DNA of 64,000 bases from Lewinellaceae bacterium (GCA_020636325.1 JACJYC010000006.1:1-64000); one strand, 5' to 3'. Counted from the stretch's first letter, positions 16,477 to 25,273 are shown. Notes: generated by a model from the letters alone, not told the origin. Numbers and translations: made by a program.

Positions 16477-18267
16477 CTACTCAAGCTTCAACACCTCAAG
16501 GAAGGCTTTCTGCGGGACCTCCACCTTGCCGAACTGGCGCATCTTCTTCTTGCCTTCTTTCTGCTTTTCGAGCAGTTTGCGCTTCCGGGAGATGTCGCCG
16601 CCGTAGCACTTGGCGGTTACGTCCTTCCGCATGGCGGAGATGGTTTCCCGGGCGATGATCTTGGCGCCGATGGCTGCCTGGATGGCGATCACGAATTGCT
16701 GTCGGGGCAGCAGGTCTTTGAGCCGTTTGCAGATCTTGCGGCCGAAACTCTCGGCTTTATCCCGGTGAACGAGCGCGCAAAGCGCGTCTACATTTTCATT
16801 GTTAAGCTTGATGTCCAGTTTGACCAGGTCTGACTCCCGGTAGTCGATCATATGGTAATCGAAGGAGGCGTAGCCCCGGGAAATGGATTTGAGGCGGTCG
16901 TAGAAATCGAAGACGATCTCGGCCAGCGGAAGCTCGAAGGTGAGCTCCACCCGGTCGGGCGTCAGGTAGTATTGTTTGGTCATGATCCCGCGCTTTTCCA
17001 TGCAGAGGGTCATGATGGTGCCGATGTATTCCGGCTTCGTGATGATCTGTGCCCGGATATAAGGCTCTTCAACGTAATCGATGAGGGTCGGGTCGGGCAG
17101 GTCAACCGGGTTGCGAACGATGATCTTTTCACCTTTTTTGGTGAAAGCGACATAAGATACGTTGGGCACCGTCGTGATCACGTCCTGGTTGAACTCCCGG
17201 GCCAGGCGTTCCTGTACGATCTCCAGGTGGAGCATGCCGAGGAAACCGCAGCGGAAACCGAAACCCAATGCCGAGGAGGATTCCGGCTCAAACACCAGCG
17301 ATGCGTCGTTGAGCTGAAGTTTCTCCAGGCTGTCCCGCAGGTCCTCGAAATCGTCGTTGTCCAAGGGGAAAATGCCGGCGAAGACCATCGGTTTGACGTC
17401 TTCAAAACCTTTGATCGCGTTGGAACAGGGCCGTTCGAGGTGGGTGATCGTATCCCCGACCTTGATCTCCTTGGAAACCTTGATGCCGGTGATGATATAG
17501 CCTACGTTGCCGGCGGCCAGTTCCGGCTTGGGGCGGTAATCCAGTTGGAGGACCCCGATCTCGTCGGCTTCGTAAACCTTGCCGGTATTGACGAACCGCA
17601 CCTTATCGCCTTTTTTCAGGGTGCCGTTCAGGATCCGGATATTGGCGATAATGCCGCGGAAGGAGTTGAAAATGGAGTCGAAGATCAGGGCCTGCAGCGG
17701 CGCTTCCGGGTCGCCTTTCGGGGCGGGGATCCGGTCGACGATGGCCTTGAGCACATTTTCCACCCCGAGTCCGGTCTTTCCGCTGGCGAGGATGATGTCT
17801 TCTTTTTTGCAACCGATCAGTTCGATGATCTGGTCGGATACCTCATCGACCATGGCGCTTTCCATGTCGACCTTGTTCAGGACCGGGATGATCTCCAGGT
17901 CGTGGTCGATGGCCAGATAAAGGTTGGAGATGGTCTGAGCCTGTATGCCCTGGGAGGCGTCAACGAGCAGCAAGGCGCCTTCGCAGGCGGCGATGGAGCG
18001 CGAAACTTCGTAAGAGAAATCCACGTGGCCCGGGGTATCGATCAGGTTCAATGTATAGGTCTCCCCATCGGTATGCGGATAGGTCAACTGGATGGCATGG
18101 CTTTTTATTGTGATCCCGCGTTCGCGTTCGAGATCCATATCGTCCAGCGTCTGTTCCCTCATGTCCCGGTCCGACACCGTCTTCGTCGTTTCCAGCAGCC
18201 TGTCGGAAAGCGTGCTTTTCCCGTGATCAATATGCGCAATGACGCAAAAATTCCTGATATTCTTCAT
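16477..18267 (-). CDS. lepA: Elongation factor 4 (back-translocase)
   Basis: A ribosome-associated GTPase close to EF-G, linked to ribosome assembly and to back-translocation under stress. The ATG at 18267 starts MKNIRNFCVIAHIDHGKST, the family's exact N-terminus, with P-loop AHIDHGKS; DTPGHVDF and NKVD follow. The LepA-specific C-terminal domain ends in RKRKLLEKQKEGKKKMR, typical of the family. Length 596 aa matches. A TATATTTG -7 element at 18273-18280 lies only five bases before the ATG, so the mRNA may be leaderless. Confidence 0.97.
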   Translation of the reverse strand: MKNIRNFCVIAHIDHGKSTLSDRLLETTKTVSDRDMREQTLDDMDLERERGITIKSHAIQLTYPHTDGETYTLNLIDTPGHVDFSYEVSRSIAACEGALLLVDASQGIQAQTISNLYLAIDHDLEIIPVLNKVDMESAMVDEVSDQIIELIGCKKEDIILASGKTGLGVENVLKAIVDRIPAPKGDPEAPLQALIFDSIFNSFRGIIANIRILNGTLKKGDKVRFVNTGKVYEADEIGVLQLDYRPKPELAAGNVGYIITGIKVSKEIKVGDTITHLERPCSNAIKGFEDVKPMVFAGIFPLDNDDFEDLRDSLEKLQLNDASLVFEPESSSALGFGFRCGFLGMLHLEIVQERLAREFNQDVITTVPNVSYVAFTKKGEKIIVRNPVDLPDPTLIDYVEEPYIRAQIITKPEYIGTIMTLCMEKRGIMTKQYYLTPDRVELTFELPLAEIVFDFYDRLKSISRGYASFDYHMIDYRESDLVKLDIKLNNENVDALCALVHRDKAESFGRKICKRLKDLLPRQQFVIAIQAAIGAKIIARETISAMRKDVTAKCYGGDISRKRKLLEKQKEGKKKMRQFGKVEVPQKAFLEVLKLE

Positions 18268-18272
18268 GGGTG

Positions 18273-18280
18273 CAAATATA
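18273..18280 (-). promoter_or_regulatory. Promoter -7 element abutting the lepA start
   Basis: TATATTTG on the minus strand with five bases to the ATG. If used, transcription would begin at or next to the start codon. No TTG is at the usual -33 distance. Confidence 0.5.
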
Positions 18281-18448
18281 CGAGGTTTTTTAATGGGTGT
18301 ATGCGGGGCGCAACGGCTGTGAAAAATTTCGTTTGGGGTAAATGATCGGATTTTTTGACGCTCCATGCAACCATTGCCGCCTTATATTTACCTGCAATGA
18401 ATAGACTTTAGATTATTTTATTTACCTCGAAAAAAATCTTTCCAGGAA

Positions 18449-20818
18449 ATGAAAAGAACTTTTACATCCTTTCAACAACTGCTTTTTATTGGTTCCCTCT
18501 TTTTCAATACGGTGCTGCATGGGCAGGATCTGCCGCATATGCTGCATTTGTCCGATGACGGCCGCAGGCTGATCGCGGGCGGAGTGGAATCCGCCGGATT
18601 TTACGATGAGCGCAATATCCCGACCATCGAGTTGTGGTTCAGCCAGGATAACTGGTGGCAACTCCTCACGGCCAATTACGAGGACGGGATCGATATCCCC
18701 GCATTGATGATCACTGACGGCGATACCCTTCAAAGCCCGGTCGGGGTCCGGTTCAAGGGGTCAACCTCCTACTTTCAGAACAATACCCAGAAAAAATCCT
18801 TCAACATCACCATCGACCACGACGGCGCCGACCAGGATGTCAAAGGGTACGAAACGCTGAATCTAAATTGCGGCTTTCTCGATCATTCTTCCATACGGGA
18901 GGTGCTGTACCTGAACCTGATCCGGCATTTTGTACCCGCCGCGCAGGGGAATTACGCCCGCTTGTACCTCAACGGAACCTATTGGGGGCCTTATTTCAAT
19001 ATTCAGCAGCTCAACGGCGATTTTGTCAAGGAATGGTACCCTTCCAGCGACGGTACCCGTTGGCGGGCCGTCAAACCGGATGCCTTCACAGGCGGGCCCG
19101 GCGGCCCAGGCGGCGGTACGGGCGGTGCGTTTGGCACCGGTTATTCCTCGCTCAATTATCTCGGCGCAGATACCACGACCTACAAGAGTTATTATACCCT
19201 GAAAAAAGCCCATAAACAAAACCCTTGGGACGACCTCGTGCACGTGACCGACATACTGAACAATACGCCCCTGAACCAGCTGGAAGCCGCCCTCCGCGAG
19301 GTCATGGATGTGGACCGCGCCCTCTGGCTGCTGGCCGTGGAGATCCTCTTCAGCGATGATGACAGCTACGTCTTTAAAGGCGGCATGGATTATTACCTGT
19401 ACTGGGATCCCGAGACCGGCCGCATGACCCCCATCGAATACGACGGCAATACCGTGATGGAACTCTCCAACGCCAACTGGGCGGTTTTTTACAAACAGAA
19501 TGATACCCGGTACCCGTTGATGAACCGGCTTTTTGCCGTCCCGTCGCTTCGCCAGCGGTACCTCGCACACGTACGCACCTTGCTGGCGGAATCCCTGGTC
19601 CAGGATTCGGTGGATGCCAAAATTGACGCGTACGCAGCCCTGATCAATGATCTGGTCCAGAACGATCCCAAGGCCATATATACCTACAACCAGTTTTTGT
19701 CCGGCCAGGAGGACCTCAAGGATTTTGTCCAGGTTCGCCGGGATTTTTACCTGAACAACGCCGAGGTCAACCGGGCAGATCCGGAATTTGCTGCCGTCAG
19801 TTGGTCGGTTGACGGGGTGGAATGGGCGCAGCCCGGTGAAGATCAGGCGGTATCCGTGACCGCGACAGTGGCGACCGGCGCCGGCATTTCAGCCGTTAAT
19901 CTCTATTATGGAACCGGCATTATCGGCCATTTCACAACGGCGCAAATGTACGATGACGGGCTCCACCAGGACGGAACTGCCGGCGACGGGGTTTACGGCG
20001 CTTCCATTCCGGCATTTGAAAAAGGAACTTATGTCCGGTTCTATTTCGAAGCCGTTTCGGGAGACGCTTTCGGTACCCGGCGATATGAGCCCCGGGGCGC
20101 CGAACACGACGTCTATTTCTATCAGGTGGAAATCGGTACCGGAAATACGGATGTGGTCGTCAACGAATTCGCTGCCGACAATGCGACGATCGTGGCCGAT
20201 CAGGCAGGTGAGTACGAGGACTGGATCGAACTCTACAATAATTCGGCGGATCCCGTCGACATGAGCGGCTGGTACCTCTCCGATGACGAGGAAAATCTCA
20301 CCAAGTGGACCTTCCCGGAAGGCACGGTTATCCAGGGAAACGGCTACCTGATCGTGTGGGCGGATGAAGACGGCAGCCAGGAAGGCCTGCACGCCAATTT
20401 CAAATTGTCCAAATCCGGTGAAGTGATCCTGCTGCTGGATCCGGATCAGAATATTTTGCAGCATATCGTTTTCGGAGAACAGCAGGAAGACCTCGCTTCG
20501 GCAAGGGTGCCCAACGGCACGGGGGATTTTGTGATCCAGGCGCCTACCTTCAACGCCAATAACGACCTGGTGAGCGGGATCGCCGAGCCGGCCGCCGCGG
20601 GTTTCCGCGTATTCCCGAATCCGGCTTCCGGCATGGTAGCTATCCGATCGGCAGTGGGAAACAAGCAGCGGGTCCAGGTCCTGAACGCCATAGGTCAGCC
20701 GGTATTTCAGGGGCTAATGGACGGCGAAACGATGACGGTCAATACCGGGACATGGCCGGCAGGGATGTACGTCGTGAAGGTGGAGGATGCCGCAGTCCGG
20801 CTGGTTGTCAGCCGGTAG
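18449..20818 (+). CDS. CotH-kinase protein with lamin-tail and T9SS domains
   Basis: A large secreted protein (789 aa). A signal peptide is at residues 1-25. The CotH kinase-like domain covers about 50-420: VRFKGSTSYFQNN, LNCGFLDHSSIREVLYLNL, YLNGTYWGPYFNIQQ, and the acidic block SDDDSYVFKGGMDYYLYWD with IEYDGNTVM. CotH proteins are atypical secretory-pathway protein kinases in spores. A lamin-tail domain follows (about 567-680: VVNEFAADN, EDWIELYNN, WYLSDDEENLTKWTFPEG). The end is a T9SS type A domain (FRVFPNPASGMVAI). Surface display by T9SS is expected. A Gly-rich insertion (about 212-228) sits within the kinase-like part. Whether it phosphorylates anything is unknown; in Bacteroidota such proteins may be structural. 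Confidence 0.88.
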   Translation: MKRTFTSFQQLLFIGSLFFNTVLHGQDLPHMLHLSDDGRRLIAGGVESAGFYDERNIPTIELWFSQDNWWQLLTANYEDGIDIPALMITDGDTLQSPVGVRFKGSTSYFQNNTQKKSFNITIDHDGADQDVKGYETLNLNCGFLDHSSIREVLYLNLIRHFVPAAQGNYARLYLNGTYWGPYFNIQQLNGDFVKEWYPSSDGTRWRAVKPDAFTGGPGGPGGGTGGAFGTGYSSLNYLGADTTTYKSYYTLKKAHKQNPWDDLVHVTDILNNTPLNQLEAALREVMDVDRALWLLAVEILFSDDDSYVFKGGMDYYLYWDPETGRMTPIEYDGNTVMELSNANWAVFYKQNDTRYPLMNRLFAVPSLRQRYLAHVRTLLAESLVQDSVDAKIDAYAALINDLVQNDPKAIYTYNQFLSGQEDLKDFVQVRRDFYLNNAEVNRADPEFAAVSWSVDGVEWAQPGEDQAVSVTATVATGAGISAVNLYYGTGIIGHFTTAQMYDDGLHQDGTAGDGVYGASIPAFEKGTYVRFYFEAVSGDAFGTRRYEPRGAEHDVYFYQVEIGTGNTDVVVNEFAADNATIVADQAGEYEDWIELYNNSADPVDMSGWYLSDDEENLTKWTFPEGTVIQGNGYLIVWADEDGSQEGLHANFKLSKSGEVILLLDPDQNILQHIVFGEQQEDLASARVPNGTGDFVIQAPTFNANNDLVSGIAEPAAAGFRVFPNPASGMVAIRSAVGNKQRVQVLNAIGQPVFQGLMDGETMTVNTGTWPAGMYVVKVEDAAVRLVVSR

Positions 20819-20861
20819 CGGCGCGAAATTCAACCGGCGGCTGCATTTCGCGCCACGAACG

Positions 20862-21398
20862 CTATACCCGGCGCATGTCGGCCAGGAGGCCCTCCAGGTT
20901 GTCCGAAACCTGGAACAAGGGCTTGCGCTGCCGCAGAAAGCCCGTTTGTTCCATATGTTGGATATGGGCCAGAAGGTAGTCGTAAAAGCCGTTGGCGTTG
21001 AGGATGCCGATAGGGTAGGAGGCCTGTTCGATCTGTACGAGGGTGATCATTTCGAACAGCTCGTCAAGGGTGCCGTAGCCGCCGGGCAAGGCGATAAACC
21101 CGTCCGACAGGCGCGCCATTTCCAATTTGCGTTCATTCATGCTGCTCACAATGACCAACCGGGTGAGGCCCTTGTGGTTGATCTCCCGGTTGGTCATGAA
21201 GTCGGGTATGACGCCGATGACCTCTCCGCCTTGCTCCAGGGCGCCGTCCGCAATGGCGCCCATCATGCCGATGCTTGCGCCGCCGTACACCACCCGGATG
21301 CCTTGACGCGCCAGAAATGCGCCCGTCTCCCGGGCGATCTGCATGTATGCCGGGTGATTGCCCGGGTTTGCTCCGCAAAAAACGGCTATTGATTTCAT
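20862..21398 (-). CDS. LOG-family nucleoside-5'-monophosphate phosphoribohydrolase
   Basis: A TIGR00730/LOG protein that cleaves the N-glycosidic bond of nucleotide monophosphates; related enzymes activate cytokinins in plants. The diagnostic motif is PGGYGTLDELFE near residue 97, with the Rossmann start VFCGANPGNHPAY and the GGASIGMMGAIADGAL block. The ATG at 21398 is chosen because upstream codons are repeat words. Length (178 aa) is typical. Its physiological substrate is uncertain. Confidence 0.9.
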   Translation of the reverse strand: MKSIAVFCGANPGNHPAYMQIARETGAFLARQGIRVVYGGASIGMMGAIADGALEQGGEVIGVIPDFMTNREINHKGLTRLVIVSSMNERKLEMARLSDGFIALPGGYGTLDELFEMITLVQIEQASYPIGILNANGFYDYLLAHIQHMEQTGFLRQRKPLFQVSDNLEGLLADMRRV

Positions 21399-21414
21399 GT
21401 GCCGGAATAATAGA

Positions 21415-21462
21415 ATCAATTGAAGAATCGAGGAATTGAAGAATCGAGGAATCGAACCATCG
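21415..21462. repeat. GAGGAATC-type array
   Basis: Degenerate copies of GAATTGAAGAATCGAG, related to the array at 1418-1497. It is upstream of the LOG gene. Confidence 0.7.
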
Positions 21463-21468
21463 AACAAA

Positions 21469-21838
21469 TTTTTGGAATGTTTCGAATGAATCGATTTAAG
21501 CTGACCAACCGGCGGACGACTAAATTCGGAACAATCGGATCAATCGGATCAAACGAACAATTGAACAATTGAATCGATTTTTGGAATGTTTCGAATGAAT
21601 CGATTTAAGCTGACCAACCGGCGGACGACTAAATTCGGATCAATCGAACAATCGAACAATCGAACAATTGAACAATTGAATCGATTTTTGGAATGTTTCG
21701 AATGAATCGATTTAAGCTGACCAACCGGCGGACGACTAAATTCGGATCAATCGGATCAATCGAACAATTGAATCGATTTTTGGAATGTTTCGAATGAATC
21801 GATTTAAGCTGACCAACCGGCGGACGACTAAATTCGGA
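21469..21838. repeat. Four copies of a 62-bp core repeat
   Basis: A 62-bp core that opens TTTTTGGAATGTTTCGAATG and contains AGCTGACCAACCGGCGGACG begins at 21469, 21578, 21685 and 21777. The cores are virtually identical. They are separated by 30-47 bp of low-complexity text made from CAATCGAA, CAATTGAA and GGATCAAT words. The variable spacers are not unique sequences, so this is not a CRISPR array. Confidence 0.9.
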
Positions 21839-21855
21839 TCAATCGGATCAATCGA

Positions 21856-21871
21856 CCACGCCGCGGCGTGG
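21856..21871. repeat. 16-bp perfect palindrome
   Basis: CCACGCCGCGGCGTGG is perfectly self-complementary. Related CCACGC..GCGTGG hairpins occur at 7012-7027 and 60314-60331. Confidence 0.8.
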
Positions 21872-21891
21872 CGGATCAATCAAAAAATGGA

Positions 21892-22305
21892 TCAAATTTC
21901 CGTTTCCCCCATGGCCAGAATTTTTTCGAATTCCGCATCCGTCAGGGGCATAACGGAGAGCCGGCCGATGCGGATGAGGCCGATATTGGCCAGTTCTGGC
22001 GTTTGTTTGATCTCGGTGAGGGGGACTGTTTTGTTCAGCGGTTTGACGGGGATCAGGTCGACAGCCGACCAATCGCCCTGCTCAGCGGTGGGGTCCGGAT
22101 AGGCCGTTCGGACCACTTTGGTGATCCCGACAACCTCCAACCCTTGATTGCTGTGATAAAAAAGTACGAGGTCGCCTTCCTCCATGGCCCGGAGGTGGTT
22201 TCTGGCGGCGTAGTTGCGCACGCCGTCCCATCTTCCGCGGCCTTCGTTCACAAGGTCTTGATAACCATATACATGGGGTTCGGATTTGACCAGCCAGTAA
22301 GCCAT
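21892..22305 (-). CDS. EVE domain protein
   Basis: A 137-residue PUA-like protein with the family start MAYWLVKSEPHVYGYQDL and the motif GVRNYAARNHLRAMEEGDLVLFYHS. EVE domains bind modified bases in DNA or RNA, and family members are found in restriction and toxin-related settings; the stand-alone bacterial form is common and of unclear function. The gene is complete. Its TGA stop is part of the GATCAAT-type repeat text that follows. A -7 element is at 22334-22341. No restriction genes are nearby, so a house-keeping RNA role is as likely as defence. Confidence 0.92.
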   Translation of the reverse strand: MAYWLVKSEPHVYGYQDLVNEGRGRWDGVRNYAARNHLRAMEEGDLVLFYHSNQGLEVVGITKVVRTAYPDPTAEQGDWSAVDLIPVKPLNKTVPLTEIKQTPELANIGLIRIGRLSVMPLTDAEFEKILAMGETEI

Positions 22306-22333
22306 TTGATGATTTTTTTTAACGTGATGAAGG

Positions 22334-22341
22334 CAAATATA
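22334..22341 (-). promoter_or_regulatory. Promoter -7 element for the EVE gene
   Basis: TATATTTG on the minus strand, 28 bases before the ATG. Confidence 0.5.
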
Positions 22342-22451
22342 CGGTCTTTGAACTGCAAAAATTGGTTTTTGGCACGCTTTTTGGTTTAATAATAGTATCG
22401 AGAGCAGCTAAAAAAACAGACCAAAACATTTTTATTTTTTGTAATATATTA

Positions 22452-22586
22452 TAACTTTGCGGCATACAATCCACAGTTTAGGGCTTTGAGAAATTTGGCA
22501 TACCTTTTGCAGTATGAACGATGAAGGTACGGCAAGGGATTACACTTTAAAAAAATTATTAATTTTAAAAAAGTGTTATATCTTTG
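22452..22586 (+). promoter_or_regulatory. A+T-rich promoter region with two -7 elements
   Basis: TAACTTTG at 22452-22459 and TATCTTTG at 22579-22586, both TAnnTTTG matches in the most A+T-rich stretch of this part. They point towards the small membrane protein gene. A convincing -33 TTG is not seen at the standard spacing for either. Confidence 0.45.
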
Positions 22587-22965
22587 CCGTTAACCTACAG
22601 ACACAAAAAAGACACGGTTCATAATTTTGTTAACCTAAACTTGGAACACAATGAAACACTTATTCTACTTTTCTCACCGATTTGCGTAGTCGGCGGGCGG
22701 CTTGATCCGCAGCCGGAAACGATGGCCTGGTCGCAGGTTTTCTTCTCCTCCCGGGAGAACTTTCGCTGACAGGCCAATTTACACCCGTAAGGCAAGAGTG
22801 GCTGACATTGCGGCCGCAGCATCAACGCTGCCGGACCGGCAAGCGGGCTTTTGTCCTGATCTTCAATAACCCATTTCAAATTTCATGAGCTTGAGGCAAT
22901 GAACGGCCGACCCATGCACTGCGTGGCGGGAGGTTGCTTATTGCCCGGGCATTAAAACCCATCCT
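22587..22965. other. Long leader or undetermined region before the small ORF
   Basis: About 380 bases from the candidate promoter at 22579 to the ATG at 22966. It contains a very short ORF starting with ATGAAACAC (22650) and G+C-rich stem-forming text. The same ATGAAACAC start recurs in the real small gene. I see no known riboswitch or structured RNA. Confidence 0.4.
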
Positions 22966-23172
22966 ATGAAACACAGGAACACTACTAAAAACGGGCGTTC
23001 GCCGGAGAGCTTTTTTCTCGTCCTTCTGTTGGTTGCCGGATTGATCGGCATATTTGCAGTAATGCGGCAGAAAAAAGACGAGGGCAGGGTAGATGTTGAG
23101 AAAGTGCTGATGAATGAAGATGCTTTCTCCGCCAGAACGACGGAAACAGAATCGGCCATCCGGTTCGATTGA
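22966..23172 (+). CDS. Small single-pass membrane protein
   Basis: A 68-residue protein with one hydrophobic helix (about residues 16-33, FFLVLLLVAGLIGIFAVM), a basic N-terminus and a charged C-terminus. The gene is supported by its position between A+T-rich promoter elements and a strong terminator at 23198-23239. No family is recognised. It may be a phage-shock or envelope-stress accessory, since a PspC-domain gene follows, but that is inference. Confidence 0.55.
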   Translation: MKHRNTTKNGRSPESFFLVLLLVAGLIGIFAVMRQKKDEGRVDVEKVLMNEDAFSARTTETESAIRFD

Positions 23173-23197
23173 TTACGGAAAAAGTTAAATAAACAAG

Positions 23198-23239
23198 TCA
23201 AAGCGGTCCTGCAATTTGCACCGCTTTGACTTTTTTTAG
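23198..23239 (+). terminator. Rho-independent terminator
   Basis: An 11-bp perfect stem (arms GTCAAAGCGGT and ACCGCTTTGAC) with a short loop and a following run of seven T. It separates the small membrane gene from the PspC gene. Confidence 0.9.
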
Positions 23240-23264
23240 ATATTTGTACTTCAATCCCGCCAAC

Positions 23265-23480
23265 ATGAAAAGGATCAGACAATTATTGGAGCAATCAGCC
23301 TTCGGTGTATGTCATTACCTCGGCGACCGGATCGGAGTCTCTAGTTCCCGCGTCCGCCTGTACTTCATTTATGGCACCTTTGTCGCTCTGGGCTCGCCCA
23401 TTCTCATCTATCTCGTTGCCGCTTTCTGGCTCAATTTCAAACGTTATTTGCGAAGAAGCCGCCAGTTTTTCTGGCAATAG
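23265..23480 (+). CDS. PspC domain protein
   Basis: A 71-residue protein matching the core PspC domain: basic start MKRIRQLLEQSAFGVCHYLGDRIGVSSSRVRLYFIYGTF, then a hydrophobic stretch (GSPILIYLVAAFWLNF). PspC domains occur in phage-shock regulators and in Bacteroidota stand-alone versions of unknown role. It ends next to a GTAAGTC array. Confidence 0.85.
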   Translation: MKRIRQLLEQSAFGVCHYLGDRIGVSSSRVRLYFIYGTFVALGSPILIYLVAAFWLNFKRYLRRSRQFFWQ

Positions 23481-23486
23481 TTTTTT

Positions 23487-23879
23487 TAGTCGTAAGTCGT
23501 AAGTTGTAAGTCGTAAGTTGTAAGTCGTAAGTCTGGTAACTGAGCGTAGCCGACTCCGTCAGCCATAGGGCGAAGACTTCGTCGTCAGGAGGCCGGATTT
23601 AAGTCGTAAGTCATACGTTGTATTGGCTCTTTCCCGAAAGGAAATCCTTCCTTCATGACAAAACAGCCGTGCGGGCTGTCATGCCCGGCACACCAGATAT
23701 GGCGATCCTAACGGACCGCTGTACTGGGCAGCTCAATCAGGAGTAAAGACATCGGTATTGCGAATGCAATTCGAAGAAGTCCATTTTTATTACGCGAAAG
23801 CTCCGTTACAACTTACGACCTACCACTTACGACTTATGACTTACGACTTATGACTTACGACTTATGACTTACGACTTAC
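23487..23879. repeat. Segment bounded by inverted GTAAGTC arrays
   Basis: The left end (23487-23535) reads (GTAAGTC/T)n and the right end (23809-23879) its inverse (CTTACGACTTA). Between them are a GAGCGTAGCCGACTCCGTC-type element and about 200 bases without genes. In the sense of both flanking convergent genes the array reads GTAAGTC. A very similar segment occurs at 62881-63170. The array provides the TAA of the DUF4159 gene. Confidence 0.85.
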
Positions 23880-24544
23880 TGTCCAAAAACATACTGCAAA
23901 ATATTGGCGCCCATGCGCAGGGCCGCCTGCCGCAACTCTTCGGGGTCCTTGTGCACTTCGGGGTCTTCCCAGCCGTCGCCCAGGTCGGATTCGAAGGTGT
24001 AGAGGCAAACCAGCCGGTCTTCCACAAAGATCCCGAAGCCTTGGGGCGGCAATCCGTCGTGTTCGTGGATCTTGGGCAGGCCGTTCTTGAAGTCGAATCG
24101 CTGGTGGAAGATCGGGTGCTGAAACGGGAGCTCAACGAATTCCTTGTCGGGGAATACCTTTTTCATGGCCACCCGGATGTAAGGGTCGATGCCGTAATTG
24201 TCATCGACGTGCAGGAAGCCGCCGGCCAGCAGGTAATTGCGCAGGTTTTCCGCATCGGCGTCCGAAAAGAGGACGTTGCCGTGGCCGGTCATATGCACGA
24301 ACGGATAATTGAACAGTTCCGCGCTGCCGACTTCCACTACCGCATTGTCGGGGTCGATGTTGGTACCCAGGTTCTCATTGGCGAATTTGGCCAGGTTCGG
24401 CAGCGAAGTGGGGTTGGCGTACCAGTCGCCGGCTGCGTACTTCAGCAAGGCCAGCTTGAGGGTAGGGGCCGGTGCGGGCGCGGGCCCCGGGTTGAAGGCC
24501 GAAAGCCCAAGCACCAGAACGGATAAAAGAAGAAAGCGGCTCAT
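23876..24544 (-). CDS. DUF4159 domain protein
   Basis: A 222-residue exported protein: signal peptide at residues 1-19 (FLLLSVLVLGLSAF), a proline-alanine linker (PGPAPAPAP), then the DUF4159 domain (LKLALLKYAAGDWYANP, GGFLHVDDNYGIDPYIRVAMKKVFP, HPIFHQRFDFKNGLPKIHEHDG). Function unknown; related domains occur in membrane complexes with aerotolerance/MoxR-type genes, and the fold resembles glutamine-amidotransferase-like sugar-processing domains. Its ATG overlaps the rsmE stop (ATGA, 24541-24544), so the two are translationally coupled. Confidence 0.85.
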   Translation of the reverse strand: MSRFLLLSVLVLGLSAFNPGPAPAPAPTLKLALLKYAAGDWYANPTSLPNLAKFANENLGTNIDPDNAVVEVGSAELFNYPFVHMTGHGNVLFSDADAENLRNYLLAGGFLHVDDNYGIDPYIRVAMKKVFPDKEFVELPFQHPIFHQRFDFKNGLPKIHEHDGLPPQGFGIFVEDRLVCLYTFESDLGDGWEDPEVHKDPEELRQAALRMGANILQYVFGQ

Positions 24545-25266
24545 AATGCGATTTTTTCCTGTTGAATTAAATTGATCAGGCTTACGGTGTGGACGGCAAC
24601 CATGCCGGCGGTCTCCGTCCGCAGACGGGTAGGGCCGAGGCTTACAGGGGTGAAGCCGTTTTCCAGCGCCAGCGCAATCTCCGCCGGGTGGAAATCGCCT
24701 TCGGGGCCTATCAGGATACAAACGCTGCCACCGGGCCGGCAGTTGCCGGGGAGGTGGTTTTTTTGTTCGTCGTCCACATATGCGATAAAGCGTTGTTCGG
24801 CCCGGCAGGCCCGGAGGAATTCGGGCAAAGGCGTCAGGGGATTGAGTTTGGGTAGGGTCGCCTGGACAGACTGTTTCATGGCCGAAACCAGGATCTTTTC
24901 CAGCCGGTCGGCCCGGATCTTGTCGCGCTCCGACCGACGGCACAGCAAGGGGGTGATCTCGGCTACGCCGATCTCCGTAATCTTCTCCAGCATCCACTCG
25001 AAACGCTCGGCCTGCTTGGTGGGCGCAACCGCCAGGTGGAGGTGGAAAGGCCGGGGCGGCGTTGTACGGCTCGACCGGATGGCGACCCGGCAGGATCTTT
25101 TATCCGCCGATTCCAGGACCCCCTCGTAGAAGGTTCCTTTTCCATCCACTAAACTAATGGCGTCGCCCGTGCGTTTACGGAGAACCTGAATGCAGTGCCG
25201 GGCCTCTTCTTCAGGGAGGTCGATCGCGTGATTGCCGTCGATATCGGGTACAAAAAACAATTGCAT
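24541..25266 (-). CDS. rsmE: 16S rRNA (uracil1498-N3)-methyltransferase
   Basis: Methylates U1498 of 16S rRNA with S-adenosylmethionine. It is a SPOUT-type enzyme: the knot motifs ILIGPEGDFHPAEI and SLGPTRLRTETA are visible near the C-terminus, and an N-terminal PUA-like domain starts MQLFFVPDID. Length (241 aa) is standard. A -7 element lies at 25274-25281 only seven bases before the ATG. It is followed by DUF4159 with ATGA overlap. Confidence 0.95.
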   Translation of the reverse strand: MQLFFVPDIDGNHAIDLPEEEARHCIQVLRKRTGDAISLVDGKGTFYEGVLESADKRSCRVAIRSSRTTPPRPFHLHLAVAPTKQAERFEWMLEKITEIGVAEITPLLCRRSERDKIRADRLEKILVSAMKQSVQATLPKLNPLTPLPEFLRACRAEQRFIAYVDDEQKNHLPGNCRPGGSVCILIGPEGDFHPAEIALALENGFTPVSLGPTRLRTETAGMVAVHTVSLINLIQQEKIAL

Positions 25267-25273
25267 GGCGGCC

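Noticed and set aside
16852..18345. A long + strand frame opposite lepA
   Set aside because: It is the complement of lepA and shows no motif.
21469..21838. Possible CRISPR array
   Set aside because: Repeats are 62 bp, spacers are low-complexity and similar to each other, and no cas gene is present.
21892..22305. EVE protein as part of a defence island
   Set aside because: No restriction, toxin or other defence gene is nearby.
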